NCBI GenBank assembly: GCA_030435675.1
Contig: CM059623.1
Coordinates: 5,048,012-5,112,011 of the forward strand
Direction of reading: 5' to 3'
Source of the DNA: Steinernema hermaphroditum
Lineage: Eukaryota > Nematoda > Chromadorea > Rhabditida > Steinernematidae
Length of the DNA stretch: 64,000 bases
The stretch's first letter is position 1. Each line of letters begins with the position of its first letter. Made by a program: the position numbers and the translations under genes. Positions 47,133-58,126 of this stretch are shown in pieces. The notes beneath the pieces were generated by a model. That model did not search any database, had not been told where the DNA came from, and was given only the letters and a program-made list of their open reading frames with translations.

Positions 47133-49470
47133 GGCGGGCGAAGTCAGCGGCTCGGAGTCGGGCCTCGCTCCTGCTGCATCGACCGGGCAGGGGAGGCGTT
47201 AATGATAATGGCTTCTTCTGGTCGCCGCGTCGTCGTCGGAAGGGCCGTCGGGACGACGACGAGCATGAGCAGAAGACGCGGACGACTGGAGAGCACCACC
47301 ACGGAGGAAAGCACTTAAAATGCCAAAAATAATTCCGTCTGATTGGCTCCGGCGCGGGCGCGCGATAATGGACTCCGAGAGCCGTTTCTGGCATCGCAGG
47401 AGCGCCCGGGGAGTGAGGGCTCCTCGACCGGCCGGAGCAGGGCTCCAGGGAAGCGAGAAGGCGCCAGCCGCTCTCGGCCGCTCGGAGCAGCCTCGGCGGG
47501 CGCATTGATTTCACGCGTCGCGTCGCGTCGCGCGCGGCGCCTCCAGGCGGGAGGATCTCCCGCCAAGATCCTCTTCGGCGACGACGTTGGTGGCCCGAGG
47601 ACGAGCACGAGGATGATCGGCTCCTCCGGAACGCCGGAAGTCGCCTCGAGGACGATAGAGACGGCGGCGGTGGAGGGGCCAATTAATTATTGAGGCGAGG
47701 AGGGCTGCGAGTGGGAAAACCCGGACGCGTGTCCCTAAAAGAGACGTCTAATTGAAGGGGAAAGCGCGAATCCGGCGCCGTCGTCGTGGACCTCTCGCGG
47801 AGGGCCTAACGAAGGGCTAATCGGCGGAGGCATCTGACAGATTCGCAATGAGTGACTTGGAGTTGTGCGCGTGACATGGCCGAGTTGTTTTTGACGAGAA
47901 ACGGCGCCTCTCGACGGCGCTTCCGCCGAAATCGCACCACAGCGGAAAATCACAAATTCGCTTTGTTACATAGGCGGCGTTGGGGCACCTCCTCTTCCAG
48001 TGTTAATGGCGCAGTCGGGAAGGCGCTGGCTCGTGACCCAGGAGGTCGCGGGATCGAATCCCCTTGCGAGCGCCGTGCACGTATATCATCCGATTCGGAC
48101 GCCCAAGTGCCGATTCTGGGGGAAACGCGTGCGAGAGGAGCGGGCCTAGATGGACCGTCGCCCGTCACGCGACGGAGTTGGTGCGAATTAATCCCGTACA
48201 TTTTCCCCTTTTTTGTGCTTAGAGATCCCGTTTTGGGAGTTGCGAACACGCCTACAAGGAAAGGGCAGACGGCGGGGAGCGCGAGGGGAGGCGGCGACAC
48301 AGCCTTCTTCCTCGTCAGAAGACGCACACCGGAAGATAACTGCCCCAAGCGGCGACAATCTCCATCGCAATTGGAGACGGAGGGACTGAAGATCGCCGCG
48401 CGCAATTAGGCCACTTTTTCAGCGGAAAACATATCGCGTTGTGATCCGCCGGCGGCTTCTCCTCCGACGCGGTCGTGACATCACCGCCTGATTATCACCG
48501 CGAAAAGGGTCCGATTTCGCGGCGCCTTGTTATGCTAATGAGAGGCAAAACGAAACATTTGCAACTGGGGAAACCGGAGACCGGAGTCGAAGACCAAAAG
48601 GTGGGATACGGTAGCCGGAAGGCAGCTATTATCCGAAAAGGCAAGCGTAAACAAAAAACAAATCCATTGAAAAATAAAGGGACATAAACAGAGGGGACTT
48701 GCGGGAGCTTCGAGCACTTCTAATGCTAAACTACTACATGGCGGCCACAGTCGTGAAATTATCACCAAAGAATTGAGCTTTATGGGATTCCGGAGGACTT
48801 ACTGGCAGCGCGCGCCAAAAGGTTTTCCGCGGTGACAAGGCCGGCGCTTGGCGACCTTCGGCGAGGGAGGAGACATAACAGATTCACGGGGATGGAGGGA
48901 AGGAGATGACGGGAAACGTGCATGATTGGGATGATGGATAGAGGGAGTGGGAAGGATTTATTGAAGCAAAGAAGAAGACTAAAGATGGGAGAAAGAGGTC
49001 AGCAAGCGGAATCTGAAATCCGTAATCCAATATGCATCCTAAGGCTTCAAAACAAAAGATCACAACTGTTGAAATAAACAAAAGGAGGTCGAAGAAGAAT
49101 GTGTGTCGTCATGCACCATTAAGGCATGACAAATGCCGTCCCTGATATCAAATTTTGTACCTGTTTGTATCGCTCATCACAAAAAGTCAAGTTTTTAACT
49201 AATTTTGTCCTGCCAACAGTTCGCAACATGTTCGCCCAACGCGTCTTCGTTACAGTGGTTCCTGTTTTCGGAAAGTGCATTTGTAACGGTGTAAAGTGAA
49301 CAGTGTACGAGCAACGATTGGCAGTTCCCACCATTTTTCGATGATTACAGACCCCTGCGAAGTGTCACCGCAAATCTCTTGCGCAGAAAAAGGTGTCTTG
49401 TCCAAAAAACGCTGAAACGTTCAGCAAATTTACACCGTGGAAAGAAAGAAAAACACAGTAAGAGTACTTA
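47133..49470. other. upstream region of pitp-1 and intergenic DNA
   Basis: No gene supported. GC-rich, with long overlapping open frames caused by composition (47315-47700). 48005-48075 resembles a tRNA-Met sequence, listed separately. The pitp-1 promoter should lie in the first several hundred bases upstream of 47132. Confidence 0.5.
48005..48075 (+). repeat. tRNA-Met-like pseudogene or SINE head
   Basis: tggcgcagtcgggaaggcgc (A box/D arm), a degenerate anticodon arm (ctcgtgacccag), and ggatcgaatcccc (B box). The arrangement resembles metazoan tRNA-Met, but the anticodon loop has an extra base and the 5' acceptor strand is missing. Confidence 0.4.
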
Positions 49471-51745
49471 TTACACCTTACTTTCTAGAGACTCTTTTAC
49501 TTCCTGCTCCCATTTCGATAGAATATCCTCAGTAGTGGTGTCATCCGTCTAAACAAAAGGATACTGTAACTGACATGCTGCTTTCCGTGTCTTACCTTCG
49601 GACTGTCATTGATCTCCAGCAGAACCGGCAGTGTTTCCCCTGGTCGGCACTTCTTCCACAACCTAGCGCATCGGAATTTAATCTAAACAAATTGAAATGT
49701 CCTAAAGGAGGGACTGCTAATCACTTACATCCTCGCAGCGTGCATTGTGTTCTGCCACCATCGCATCGTGCAACTTCTTGTCCTTTTGCTTAGTCGGACC
49801 AACATTCAAGAAGAGTCTCTGCGATTCCTTAAATCTGTGACATCATTAAAAGAATCGAGCGACAGCGTACAAGATCGAGATTAAGCAACTCCCTCCTTAG
49901 CTGCTCCACCTCACTATCGATATCGTCTCGTCGTTTCTCCTTCAGTCCGTATGCGCCAGAAACCACATTTGGAAGATGCAGTTCCGGCATTTCTTCTAAG
50001 AGCTGTCTTGTCGTCCTGCCCTGCACCTTCCTGAGGCGATAATTCGTCCACTTCAAATGACATCTCACTTTTTCAAGCTCCTTTATGGCGAGAATATGAA
50101 TGCCAGAAGTAACTGTGGAAGAATCCGGGTCACATGAATCTTCAACGCCCTAAACGTATCAGTGAGCACAAAAGAGTGTGATACCGTGCGATATTTACCG
50201 ACAACAGTACCCTGCTCCATATCGACTTACTCTTTTTCTTCAATTCCGCATTTTCCTTCTCCAAAAGACACAAGTCATTCTGTAAGTGGTCCAAGGTGCG
50301 TTCGTAATCCCTATAACGAGCCAAGTACAAGTAGTTAAATGAAGGATTTACGTTTTGATCATGGATACATGGGCCACAAGGTCATCGACTTTCTGCTGCA
50401 GTCTCTGACACTTTGCGTCGTCCTTCTTGGTCACACTTTCGGCTTTCTTATTAGCCAAATCCAGTCGAAGCTGAAAACTGTACATATTACAACACACAAC
50501 AACGATTTATACGTACTTTGAACATGGTCAGGTCTTCATTTTTCGATCGTATGGCTGTTTTGAGCTCCACGATTTCCTCTTCCTTCTTTTCAATCTGCCA
50601 CCGAAGACCTTTGGCTTCTATCGCATCTTGATTTCTCAAGCGTTCCAGTTCGGTCTCTGCTGCGGTCCTTCTAGCATCATGGTCGCTGGCAAGATCGCGC
50701 ATCCTAGAGTCCATTTCTTCAGGGTAATGTACAAGGACTCACTTGAGCAGTTCCTCCTGAAGTTGTTTATTCTGCTCTTCTAGGGATTGGACTTCGACAC
50801 TTTCGGCTTCATTCTCTTCAGAATCAGTCTCGACACTGTCATAGCCTGTTTCAAGCTCTTGGATTCTCTGGTTGAGCCTTGTGATCTCATCATGGAGTTG
50901 CTCACATTGATCTTCAGCAATTTCCTTGCGATCCAGTTCCTCAACCTTCGACCGATATTTCCGAATAGCCTTGTTCAAGTCCAGAATCTTGTTGTCACGC
51001 GCCGCAATCACCGCCCTCAGCTGAACAGATCGGATATGTTGATATACAATACAGGCTGCATGTACCTCGGTGTTCGCGGTAACTTCGCGGTCAACTTCCA
51101 TTCTTAGTGCTTTCTCTACAGCCTTCGCAGCTTCGAACAGCTCCTCGTTGACACTGTTCATGGAGTCGAGCTCCTCAATCTCCTCTTCCAAGCGAGTGAT
51201 TTGGTCTTCCAAAGTGTGGTTTCTTTCAGTTAAGGTCTCGATCATTTGTTCGCTGGCAAGAAGGGCATCGACTTGTTCCTGCAGCTTCGCGATCGTGTCG
51301 TCTTTCTGTTTCAGTAAACAAAGAGCCGTTTCTGCCTGGTCGCCGAGTTCGGCATTCGCCGTTCTCAGGCGCTCAATTTCCTTTTCTGCTTCGCCCTTCC
51401 TGGTAGCATGATCACTGGCGACATCGCGCATCCTAGGAATGCTCAGATTTGCACAGCACAGAGCAATGCACAGATTTGGGCTCACTTTAACAAACCCTCG
51501 TAGAGTCGTTTATTCTTTTCTTCCAAGGATTTAACTTGAACACTGCTCACAGCTGCTTCATGTCCTTCGGAACCTTCCATTTCGGTCTTGAGACTGTCAT
51601 AATCGGTTTCGAGTTCTTTGATTCTCAGGTTAAGCCTTTTGATCTCGTTCTGCAGCTGCTCACATCGTTCTTCGGCGATTTCCTTGTCGATTATCGCTTC
51701 TTCGAGACGCTCATCGAGTTCGCCACACTCTTCACGAGTTCCCAT
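49471..51745 (-). CDS. dynactin p150-like coiled-coil protein lacking CAP-Gly and intercoil domains
   Basis: Exons: 51745-51486, 51432-51066, 51020-50743, 50703-50517, 50470-50352, 50310-50199, 50149-49871, 49818-49729, 49682-49596, 49548-49471; 618 residues. It follows p150Glued coiled coil 1: DKEIAEERCEQLQNEIKRLN, SLEEKNKRLYEGLLKMRDVA, KLQEQVDAL with IETLTERNHTLEDQI, EELDSMNSVNEEL, and AIRKYRSKVEEL. Instead of the p150 intercoil globular domain it then runs into a second copy of the start of CC1 (AEDQCEQLHDEITRLNQRI, SLEEQNKQLQEELLKMRDLA). After that it continues as p150 coiled coil 2 (KNEDLTMFKLRLDLANKKAE; YERTLDHLQNDLCLLEKENA) and a C-terminal region. There is no N-terminal CAP-Gly microtubule-binding domain. 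A TTTCAG acceptor lies 8 nt before the ATG. Boundaries of exons 6-8 are the least certain. Probably a divergent paralogue of dnc-1 able to bind dynein intermediate chain through CC1; function inferred. Confidence 0.8.
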
Positions 51746-51977
51746 AATCAACTCTGAAACCTAAGTTAGCGTTAAAAGTCACGGAGGGGTGCGGAAGAGC
51801 TGGAAAGGGTGGAATGAAGCGAAGCATTTCGTGTAAGCCTGAGATCATGATATTCTCTGCAAGACCTGCTACCCCTCTTGATAGACTGCGGTGACTCGAA
51901 CGAAGACTGTTGCAGACGCACCATGGAGGTCATTCATTCTTCAGTTAGAGTTAGGAACGGTCGGTCTGTGTGGTCAA

Positions 51978-52005
51978 CACTCGGAACATCACCTCTGCCA
52001 CCGAG
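51978..52005 (+). promoter_or_regulatory. element shared upstream of two kinase genes (copy 1)
   Basis: A 28-base block beginning cactcggaacatcac lies 28 nt before the ATG at 52033. The same block, differing at two positions, lies at 56795-56822, 34 nt before the sister kinase ATG at 56856. It may be promoter or 5' UTR. Confidence 0.5.
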
Positions 52006-52032
52006 GTGCAGTAACCAATCCGAGTTGGAGCC

Positions 52033-55017
52033 ATGGGCGCGCGTGATACGAAAGCCGTGAAACTTCCTGTTACCGGAGAAGTAGTCTCGAGCAGAGTTGT
52101 CCGGGTACCCGAAAGTTCGGGTACCCGAAACCGAACCCGAACCCGAAACCGAAATTTTCGGGTACCCGAAACCGAAACCGAACCCGAAACCGAAATTTTC
52201 GGGTACCCGAAACCGAACCCGAAACCGAAACCGAAATTTTCGGGTACCCGAAACCGAAACCGAACCCGAAAAAACCGAAACCGAAACCGAAACTTTCGGG
52301 TACCCGAAACCGAAACCGAAACCGAAAACCCGAAGTTGTTTTTGAAGTTGGGGACATTTTTTTTCCTTTTTTCCCGCAGTCCTTTTCGTGCGTCCTTCAG
52401 TTTAAAACTAAACTGTCTATCAACGTGAAACTCTCAGAAAAGGTGGACGTCAAACTGTCTACAAAGGTTACGAAGTTAATGAACTTGTCGTCGGTGCATC
52501 CCACTCATGTTCACGTCATAAGCGCAGACCGACACTTCGGTACCGTTGTGGCGCCACGCTTACGCCCAAAGTTTGCACTAGCACGATCAAAACGGCGACC
52601 GAACGTACGAAATATCCTACTTTTTCTGGAGATCTCGATATCTCAAAGCGCTAATATAGGTTCTGGGTCTCGCCGCGCTGTGACTGATCGCTTTATGGGG
52701 TTTGAAAAAATAAAATCGCGGTTCGACAGTTCCAAAACACCGAAAATCAGGGAAATCCAACCGGGAAGTTCGGGTACCCGACCCGAAACCGAACCCGAAA
52801 CCGAAATTTTCGGGTACCCGAAACCGAACCCGAACCCGAAACCTAAACTTTCGGGTACCCGAAACCGAAACCGAACCCGAACCCGAAATTTTCGGGTACC
52901 CGAAACCGAACCCGAAACCGAAACCGAAATTTTCGGGTACCCGAAACCGAACCCGAAACCGAAACCGAAGCGTTCGGGTACCCGACCCGAAAAACCGAAA
53001 CCGACACCCAAACCCGACCCGAAAACCCGAAAAACCCGACCCGAAAACCCGAACCCGACAACTCTGGTCTCGAGTAAACATCACAATTACAAGGTGAGTT
53101 TTTTTTTTCCTGTACATTGCAAAAGTATCATAGCTTTATATATTTAGGTGGTCAAATCGATCGGAAGTGGGGCATTCGGTGCAGTTTACCAGGTGAAGTC
53201 TGAGGAGGGCGACGAGCTGTACGCAATGAAGTGCGAATCTATGGAGATTTCGAGAGCAGTCAGTTTTGAAAACTTCTATTGTATTCGTCAAAAATCTCTC
53301 GCAAAGCTCCCGCCACGAAAATTTTGCGCGCGTATTTCACGCGTCACGAAAATTTTGCGCGCGCATTTCACGCGCCAAAAAGTTTACAATGGGAAATGCT
53401 CAAAATCATAATAATCCGATTTTTTCTCGTTTCTGACGCGATTTCTCCAAATTCCATTAACGGACGGTTGCTCAGCAGACTCTGGCGCGTCGAATGAGCC
53501 CTGGCTCGACTACCAGTATGCTTTCCTCGCAGAGTTATTAGAATGACCATTAGTCTGCAATTGAGAGTTGAACAGTTAGCTACAGATTCATATGTTGGAG
53601 ATGTCCTAGATCACAGGAGGATCCATGTACGACATAGTGATGGGCAGCTAATCCATCATATTCTTAAAAATCCACAGCTTACGATTCAAGGTGCCATTAT
53701 CCACCATTGATCCTAATAACTCTGCGAGGAAAGCATACTGGCAGTCGTGCCAGGGCTCATTCGACGCGCCAGAGTCTGCTGAGCAACCGTCCGTTAATGG
53801 AATTTGGAGAAATCGCGTCAGAAACGAAAAAAAAATCGGATTACTATGATTTTTAGCATTTCCCATTGTAAACTTTTTGGCGCGTGAAATGCGCGCGCAA
53901 AATTTTCGTGGCAGTAGCCCTCTCCTTTTTTGCGAGAGATTTTTGACGAATACAATAATACGATAACGAAATTTCTAGTTTCTTTCCATGGACTGTAAGG
54001 TGCTTCGTGGAGCGCGCGCCATCAAAAGTCCTCACTTCTGTTTCGTTTTGGACCGAGGAAAAGTGGAAAGCCGTTACCGATTCATCATCATGAAATTGGT
54101 AGGAAATCTATCTTGTTTATGTTTTACAGAACTTGTATAGGTTGGCGAGAACCTTTGGGACCTGCGCTTGGCACGTAACGAAAATCACTTTTCAATGAAT
54201 ACTGCCTTGAAAGCGGCTGAGCAGTGCCTCATGGCAGTCGAAGACCTTCACCGTATTGGTTTCCTCCATCGTGATGTCAAGGTTTAATCCCAAAAAAAGA
54301 ACAAATGTAATTTTTACCTTTAGCCCGGAAATTTTGCTGTCGGCTGCCCAAACACTAATGAGTTGCACACAATTTTCATGCTTGACTTTGGGCTTTGCCG
54401 CAAATTTATCGGCGACAAACCCCACAAAGACCTTCGCTTGCCTCGTGCCGTGGCTCCTTTCCGCGGCACTACTCGCTACGCTTCTCTGGCGGCGCATCGC
54501 TCTGCAGAGCAGTCCCGCAAGGACGACATCGAAGCTTGGTTGTATATGACCGTTGAGTTCTGTACCGGCAACCTCCCGTGGAGACGATGCAGGGGCAGCG
54601 ATAAAGATGGAGTACAACGCTATAAAGAAGGCGCCAGGAAGGGAGATGGTCTCAACGAGTTCCTTAAGGACTGCCCAAAAAAAGAGTTCACGGCCATCTT
54701 GAAGTACCTCGACGCGCTGCAGTACGAGAGCATTCCCGACTATGACTACATCTACTATTGTGTCCAACATGCGATGAACGTATGCAATTCTGGTATAATT
54801 CAGAACTGTTTATTGTCTACGTTGTTTTTAGTCTTACAAGTGTGAATCTGATCAACCCTTGGACTGGGATTCCAAGGAAAAGTACCATGGACCGACGAAG
54901 GCCGATCGCGACAAGCGAATGGACTCGAAGCTTGACGCCAAACTGAACAGTAACACCGATGGAACCACGAAATCGAGTTCAAAGCGGAGTTCAATAATAA
55001 GTAGATTATTTCGATGA
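52033..55017 (+). CDS. CK1/TTBK-like protein kinase A, interrupted by two mobile elements
   Basis: Kinase of the CK1 group, tau-tubulin-kinase-like branch. Working exons: 52033-52080, 53148-53258, 53979-54098, 54141-54281, 54324-54779, 54832-55017 (353 residues, in frame). Motifs: Gly loop IGSGAFGAVYQV, Lys in LYAMKCE, catalytic HRDVKPGNF, DFG in MLDFGLCRKF, FRGTTRYASL in place of an APE-type segment, and a basic Ser-rich tail. Exon 1 is hit by a 975-bp hAT-like MITE (52092-53066). Removing the element and one 8-bp target duplication gives a 78-nt exon, the same length as in kinases B and C. A gtagtc donor at 52081 could splice the whole element out in frame, losing about ten residues. A foldback element fills a 720-nt intron (53259-53978) that the sister genes lack. 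Either still functional or a recent casualty. Confidence 0.7.
52092..53066. mobile_element. hAT-type MITE (non-autonomous DNA transposon)
   Basis: Perfect 10-bp terminal inverted repeats CAGAGTTGTC / GACAACTCTG, flanked on both sides by the 8-bp direct repeat gtctcgag (52084-52091 and 53067-53074). An 8-bp duplication fitting nTnnnnAn and a CAGNG-type terminus are hAT hallmarks. The interior consists of two blocks (about 52100-52340 and 52770-53060) of degenerate gaaaccgaacc/gggtacccg tandem repeats around a unique middle. No transposase. The long FGFG- or TETEPE-type frames are repeat artefacts. Confidence 0.85.
53276..53962. mobile_element. foldback/MITE element inside kinase A
   Basis: Arms of about 260 bp: 53278-53540 and its reverse complement at about 53700-53958. 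For example, tattgtattcgtcaaaaatc on the left is mirrored as gatttttgacgaatacaata on the right. The left arm has an extra copy of a cacgaaaattttgcgcgcg segment. The spacer is about 160 bp; there is no coding sequence. It occupies almost the entire intron between the gtcagt donor (53259) and ttctag acceptor (53978). Confidence 0.8.
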
Positions 55018-55315
55018 ATGAAGCATTCAATTCACTTACGAATCACCATCCGCAAATGCAGTGATCAACTTGAATCAACTCCAGGGGTTGATCTGATTCA
55101 TAGTTCTAATGTTTATTGGCAGGTTTAACATAGTTGCTTCTGTATGTCTTTCTGCCCGAAGGGTCGTTTGGTAGTTTGTTAGCTTTTTCCTGTTTTCAAC
55201 TATTTGCCACTGTATCTTTTTGAGCTAGTGTTAGCTCCTTTTTGACGCGTATTCTTCTGATGCGAATACAAACTTTTTTTTGCTATCATTTAAAACACAC
55301 TATTGTAAATTTGCA

Positions 55316-56534
55316 TCATTTTCCACTGGCTTCGGGGTCACCCTTTAGTTTAGCGTCGAGCTTCGCGTCCATTCGCTTGTCGCGGTCAGCCTTCATCGGT
55401 CCACGGTACTTGTTTTCGGGATCCCAGTCTAGCGGATCGTGCGAACCGCAACGAAATTCCTAAAAATAAGAATAAGCACCTACTAAAATGGAAGACGCCG
55501 ACCTTCATCGCGTGTTCAAGGCAGTAATAGACGTAATCGTAATCTGGGATACTCTGGTACTGCAGGCTGTCTACGTAGTGCAAAATAGTGCTGAACTGTC
55601 GCTTGGGGCAATTCCGAAGAAAGTTATCCAATTGCTGTCCATCGCGTACTTCCTCTTTCCGCCGCAGTACTTCTTCTTTCTCTCCGCCCTTCAGTTTCCT
55701 CCATGGTAAAACTCCAGATGTCCATTCGACAATCATGTACAGCCAAGCCTCGATGTCATCTTTGCGTGACTGTTCCATCGAGCGGAGGGCCGCAATCGAG
55801 GCGTAGCGGGTAGTTCCCCGGAAGGGGGCAGAGACCCTCGGCATTCGAAGGTCCTTGTTGACATTGTCTCCGATGAATTTGCGACCGAGTCCAAAGTCTA
55901 ACATGAAGATCATATGGTTCTCCCCGGTTTCTGGGCATCCGATTGCAAAGTTTCCGGGCTAAAAGCAGCCATAATGAGCTAAAAAATTAAGAATGCCTTA
56001 AACCTTGATGTCGCGATGAAGGAAGCCAATCCGATGAAGGTCTTCTATCGACATCAGAGCCTGTACCGCTGCCTTCAGTGCTGTGTTCATCGTGAAGCAC
56101 TGTGTCGATCGTGAAACTCGCAGTTCCCACAAGTTCTTACCGACCTAAAGCGCAATTCAGAAATTCGCTCTGTACTACTTACGAGTTTCATTATCAAAAA
56201 GCGAAACCGATCGGCTATTTTTCCACGGTCCTGGACTGCACAGAAGTGGGGACTTTGGATAATGAGTGCTCCGCGGAGGACCTTGCAGTCCATGGAAAGG
56301 ACCGCTTTCTTTACATCGAAAGTTTCGCACTTCATCGCGAGCATCTCCGCTCCTTTCTGGCGCTTCACCTGATAAACGGCGCCGAATCCACCTTTCCCGA
56401 GCATTTTGATTATCTGAAGACGACAAAATGAACACAGAAAAATAAACGAAACTGACCTCATAACTGTTGTGCTTGCTCTCGATGTTCTCGCCGACGATGG
56501 GCAGCTTACTGTTACTGGTATCCTCAGAGCTCAT
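55316..56534 (-). CDS. CK1/TTBK-like protein kinase B
   Basis: Exons: 56534-56457, 56413-56183, 56144-56004, 55958-55503, 55459-55316; 349 residues, with exon lengths 78/231/141/456/144 identical to kinase C. Motifs: GKGGFGAVYQVKRQKG (Gly loop), LAMKCE (Lys), FLHRDIKPGNFAIG, MLDFGLGRKFIGDN, SAPFRGTTRYASI, KDDIEAWLYMIVEW, and SIPDYDYVYYCLEHAM at the C lobe. The N-terminus (SSEDTSNSKLPIVGENIESK) is conserved with A and C. Kinases of this worm-expanded branch phosphorylate Ser/Thr and are mostly uncharacterised. It is transcribed divergently from kinase C across about 320 bp, and converges with kinase A (stops about 300 nt apart). Confidence 0.92.
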
Positions 56535-56794
56535 GGTGACAATACGGTATACGCGTGTTTCCAGCGGCGTGAGCGACTATCGGCTGCTTGAAATGGAAGT
56601 GTCACTGTGGAGCCGCCAGCGAGATGCAATTCCTCAAAATGCCGAAAGGAATTCCTGTCTGAAGCGATGACCTCTTGTACTTTCTGTCTGAGAGACGTAG
56701 ACGTCTGCCTTCCTGTGCAGGGCAGCTCCCTCTAGTGTTCCCACAATTTCGAGTCGCGGACGGTCGGTCGTATCGGTCATCTCGGAGAGACGAT

Positions 56795-56822
56795 CACTCG
56801 GAACATCACTTCTGCCGCCGAG
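56795..56822 (+). promoter_or_regulatory. element shared upstream of two kinase genes (copy 2)
   Basis: Second copy of the 28-base block found at 51978-52005; 26 of 28 positions are identical. It sits in the divergent intergenic region between kinases B and C, close to the ATG of C. Confidence 0.5.
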
Positions 56823-56855
56823 TCGTCGTAACCGAAAAGGTACCGCAGTGGTACC

Positions 56856-58084
56856 ATGAGCACCGAGGATCCGAAAGCCGATAAACTGCCGACCCCTGGA
56901 GAGGTCATCCAAAGCAAAAGGAACAACTATGAGGTGAGCCTCTTTCCCTCTTCAATGAGATCTATTCTCTTTTCAGGTCGTCAAGATGATGGGGAAGGGC
57001 GGATTCGGAGCCGTTTACCAGGTGAAGCGCCAGAAGGGCGACGATCTACTAGCGATGAAGTGCGAGACCTGCGACGTTAAGAAGGCGGTCCTTTCGATGG
57101 ACTGTAAGGTCCTTCGAGGAGCACTCATCATTCAAAGCCCCCATTTCTGTGCGGTGCAGGATCGCGGAAAGGTGGAAGGCCGATTCCGTTTTCTCATTAT
57201 GAAACTCGTAACTAGCGGATATATCGTTGACTCCCTAAGATATTTGCCTTCAGGTAGGGAAGAATTTGTGGGACCTGCGATATGAACGAGAAAACTACTA
57301 CTATTCGATGAACACCGCTCTGAAGGCGGCCGAACAAACACTGATGTCCATCGAAGATCTCCATAGGATCGGCTACCTCCACCGCGATATCAAGGTTAGT
57401 TTTGGACACCGTGTAGTATCCATGGCAGACTCTTTCAGCCCGGAAATTTCGCCATTGGCCGACCGGAAACAAAAGAGAACCACATCATCTTCATGCTCGA
57501 CTTCGGTCTTTCGCGGAAGTACATCGGGGACAACGTCAACAAGGATATCCGGATGCCAAGGAGCTCAGCGCCCTTCCGAGGCACCACGCGTTACGCCTCA
57601 ATCAACTGTCTTAGCAACAAGGATCAGTCCCGAAAGGACGATATCGAGGCCTGGCTCTACATGGTTGTCGAATGGACTACGGGTTTGCTGCCGTGGAGGA
57701 AACTGAAGTCCGCCGACAAGGAAGAGGTACTGAAGTGGAAGGAACTCGTAAGGAACGGTGAGGACTTGGAAGAGTTCTTCGAAGGATGCCCGAAACGCGA
57801 GTTTACAACAATCATGCAGTACGTAGACAGCCTGCAATATCAGAGCATCCCCGACTACAACTATGTCTACTACTGTCTCCAACATGCTATGAAGGTGACT
57901 CATACCGTAACCTTCTATGAACCTTACACTCTCATTTCAGGCTCATAATTGTGGCCCACACGATCCGCTGGACTGGGATCCCGAGAATAAGTACCGTGGA
58001 CCAACAAAGACTGACCGCGACAAACGCATGGATGCAAAGCTCGACGCCAAACTGAAAGACGATCCCGAGATCAACGAAAAGTGA
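56856..58084 (+). CDS. CK1/TTBK-like protein kinase C
   Basis: Exons: 56856-56933, 56977-57207, 57254-57394, 57439-57894, 57941-58084; 349 residues. Motifs: MGKGGFGAVYQVKRQKG, LLAMKCETC, LHRDIKPGNFAIGRPE, MLDFGLSRKYIGDNVN, APFRGTTRYASINCLS, RKDDIEAWLYMVVEWTTG, and LDWDPENKYRGPTK near the end. All catalytic residues are present (Lys, HRD Asp, DFG Asp). It is nearly collinear with kinase B, so the pair arose by inverted duplication. AATAAA follows at about 58121. Confidence 0.93.
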
Positions 58085-58120
58085 CGTCACACAGGCTTTT
58101 TTGTGATATGTATGCATACT

Positions 58121-58126
58121 AATAAA
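58121..58126 (+). terminator. polyadenylation signal of kinase C
   Basis: AATAAA about 37 nt after the TGA at 58082-58084. Confidence 0.5.

Noticed and set aside
47315..47693. Overlapping Arg/Pro/Ala-rich frames on both strands upstream of pitp-1
   Set aside because: GC-rich composition alone gives such frames; no conserved motif or splice context.
48005..48075. Functional tRNA-Met
   Set aside because: Anticodon loop is one base too long and the 5' acceptor strand is missing, so it is listed only as a tRNA-like repeat.
52100..53117. Long frames with RFRVPENFGFG or TETEPETEI repeats on both strands
   Set aside because: They are translations of the simple repeats inside the hAT-like MITE and change frame freely.
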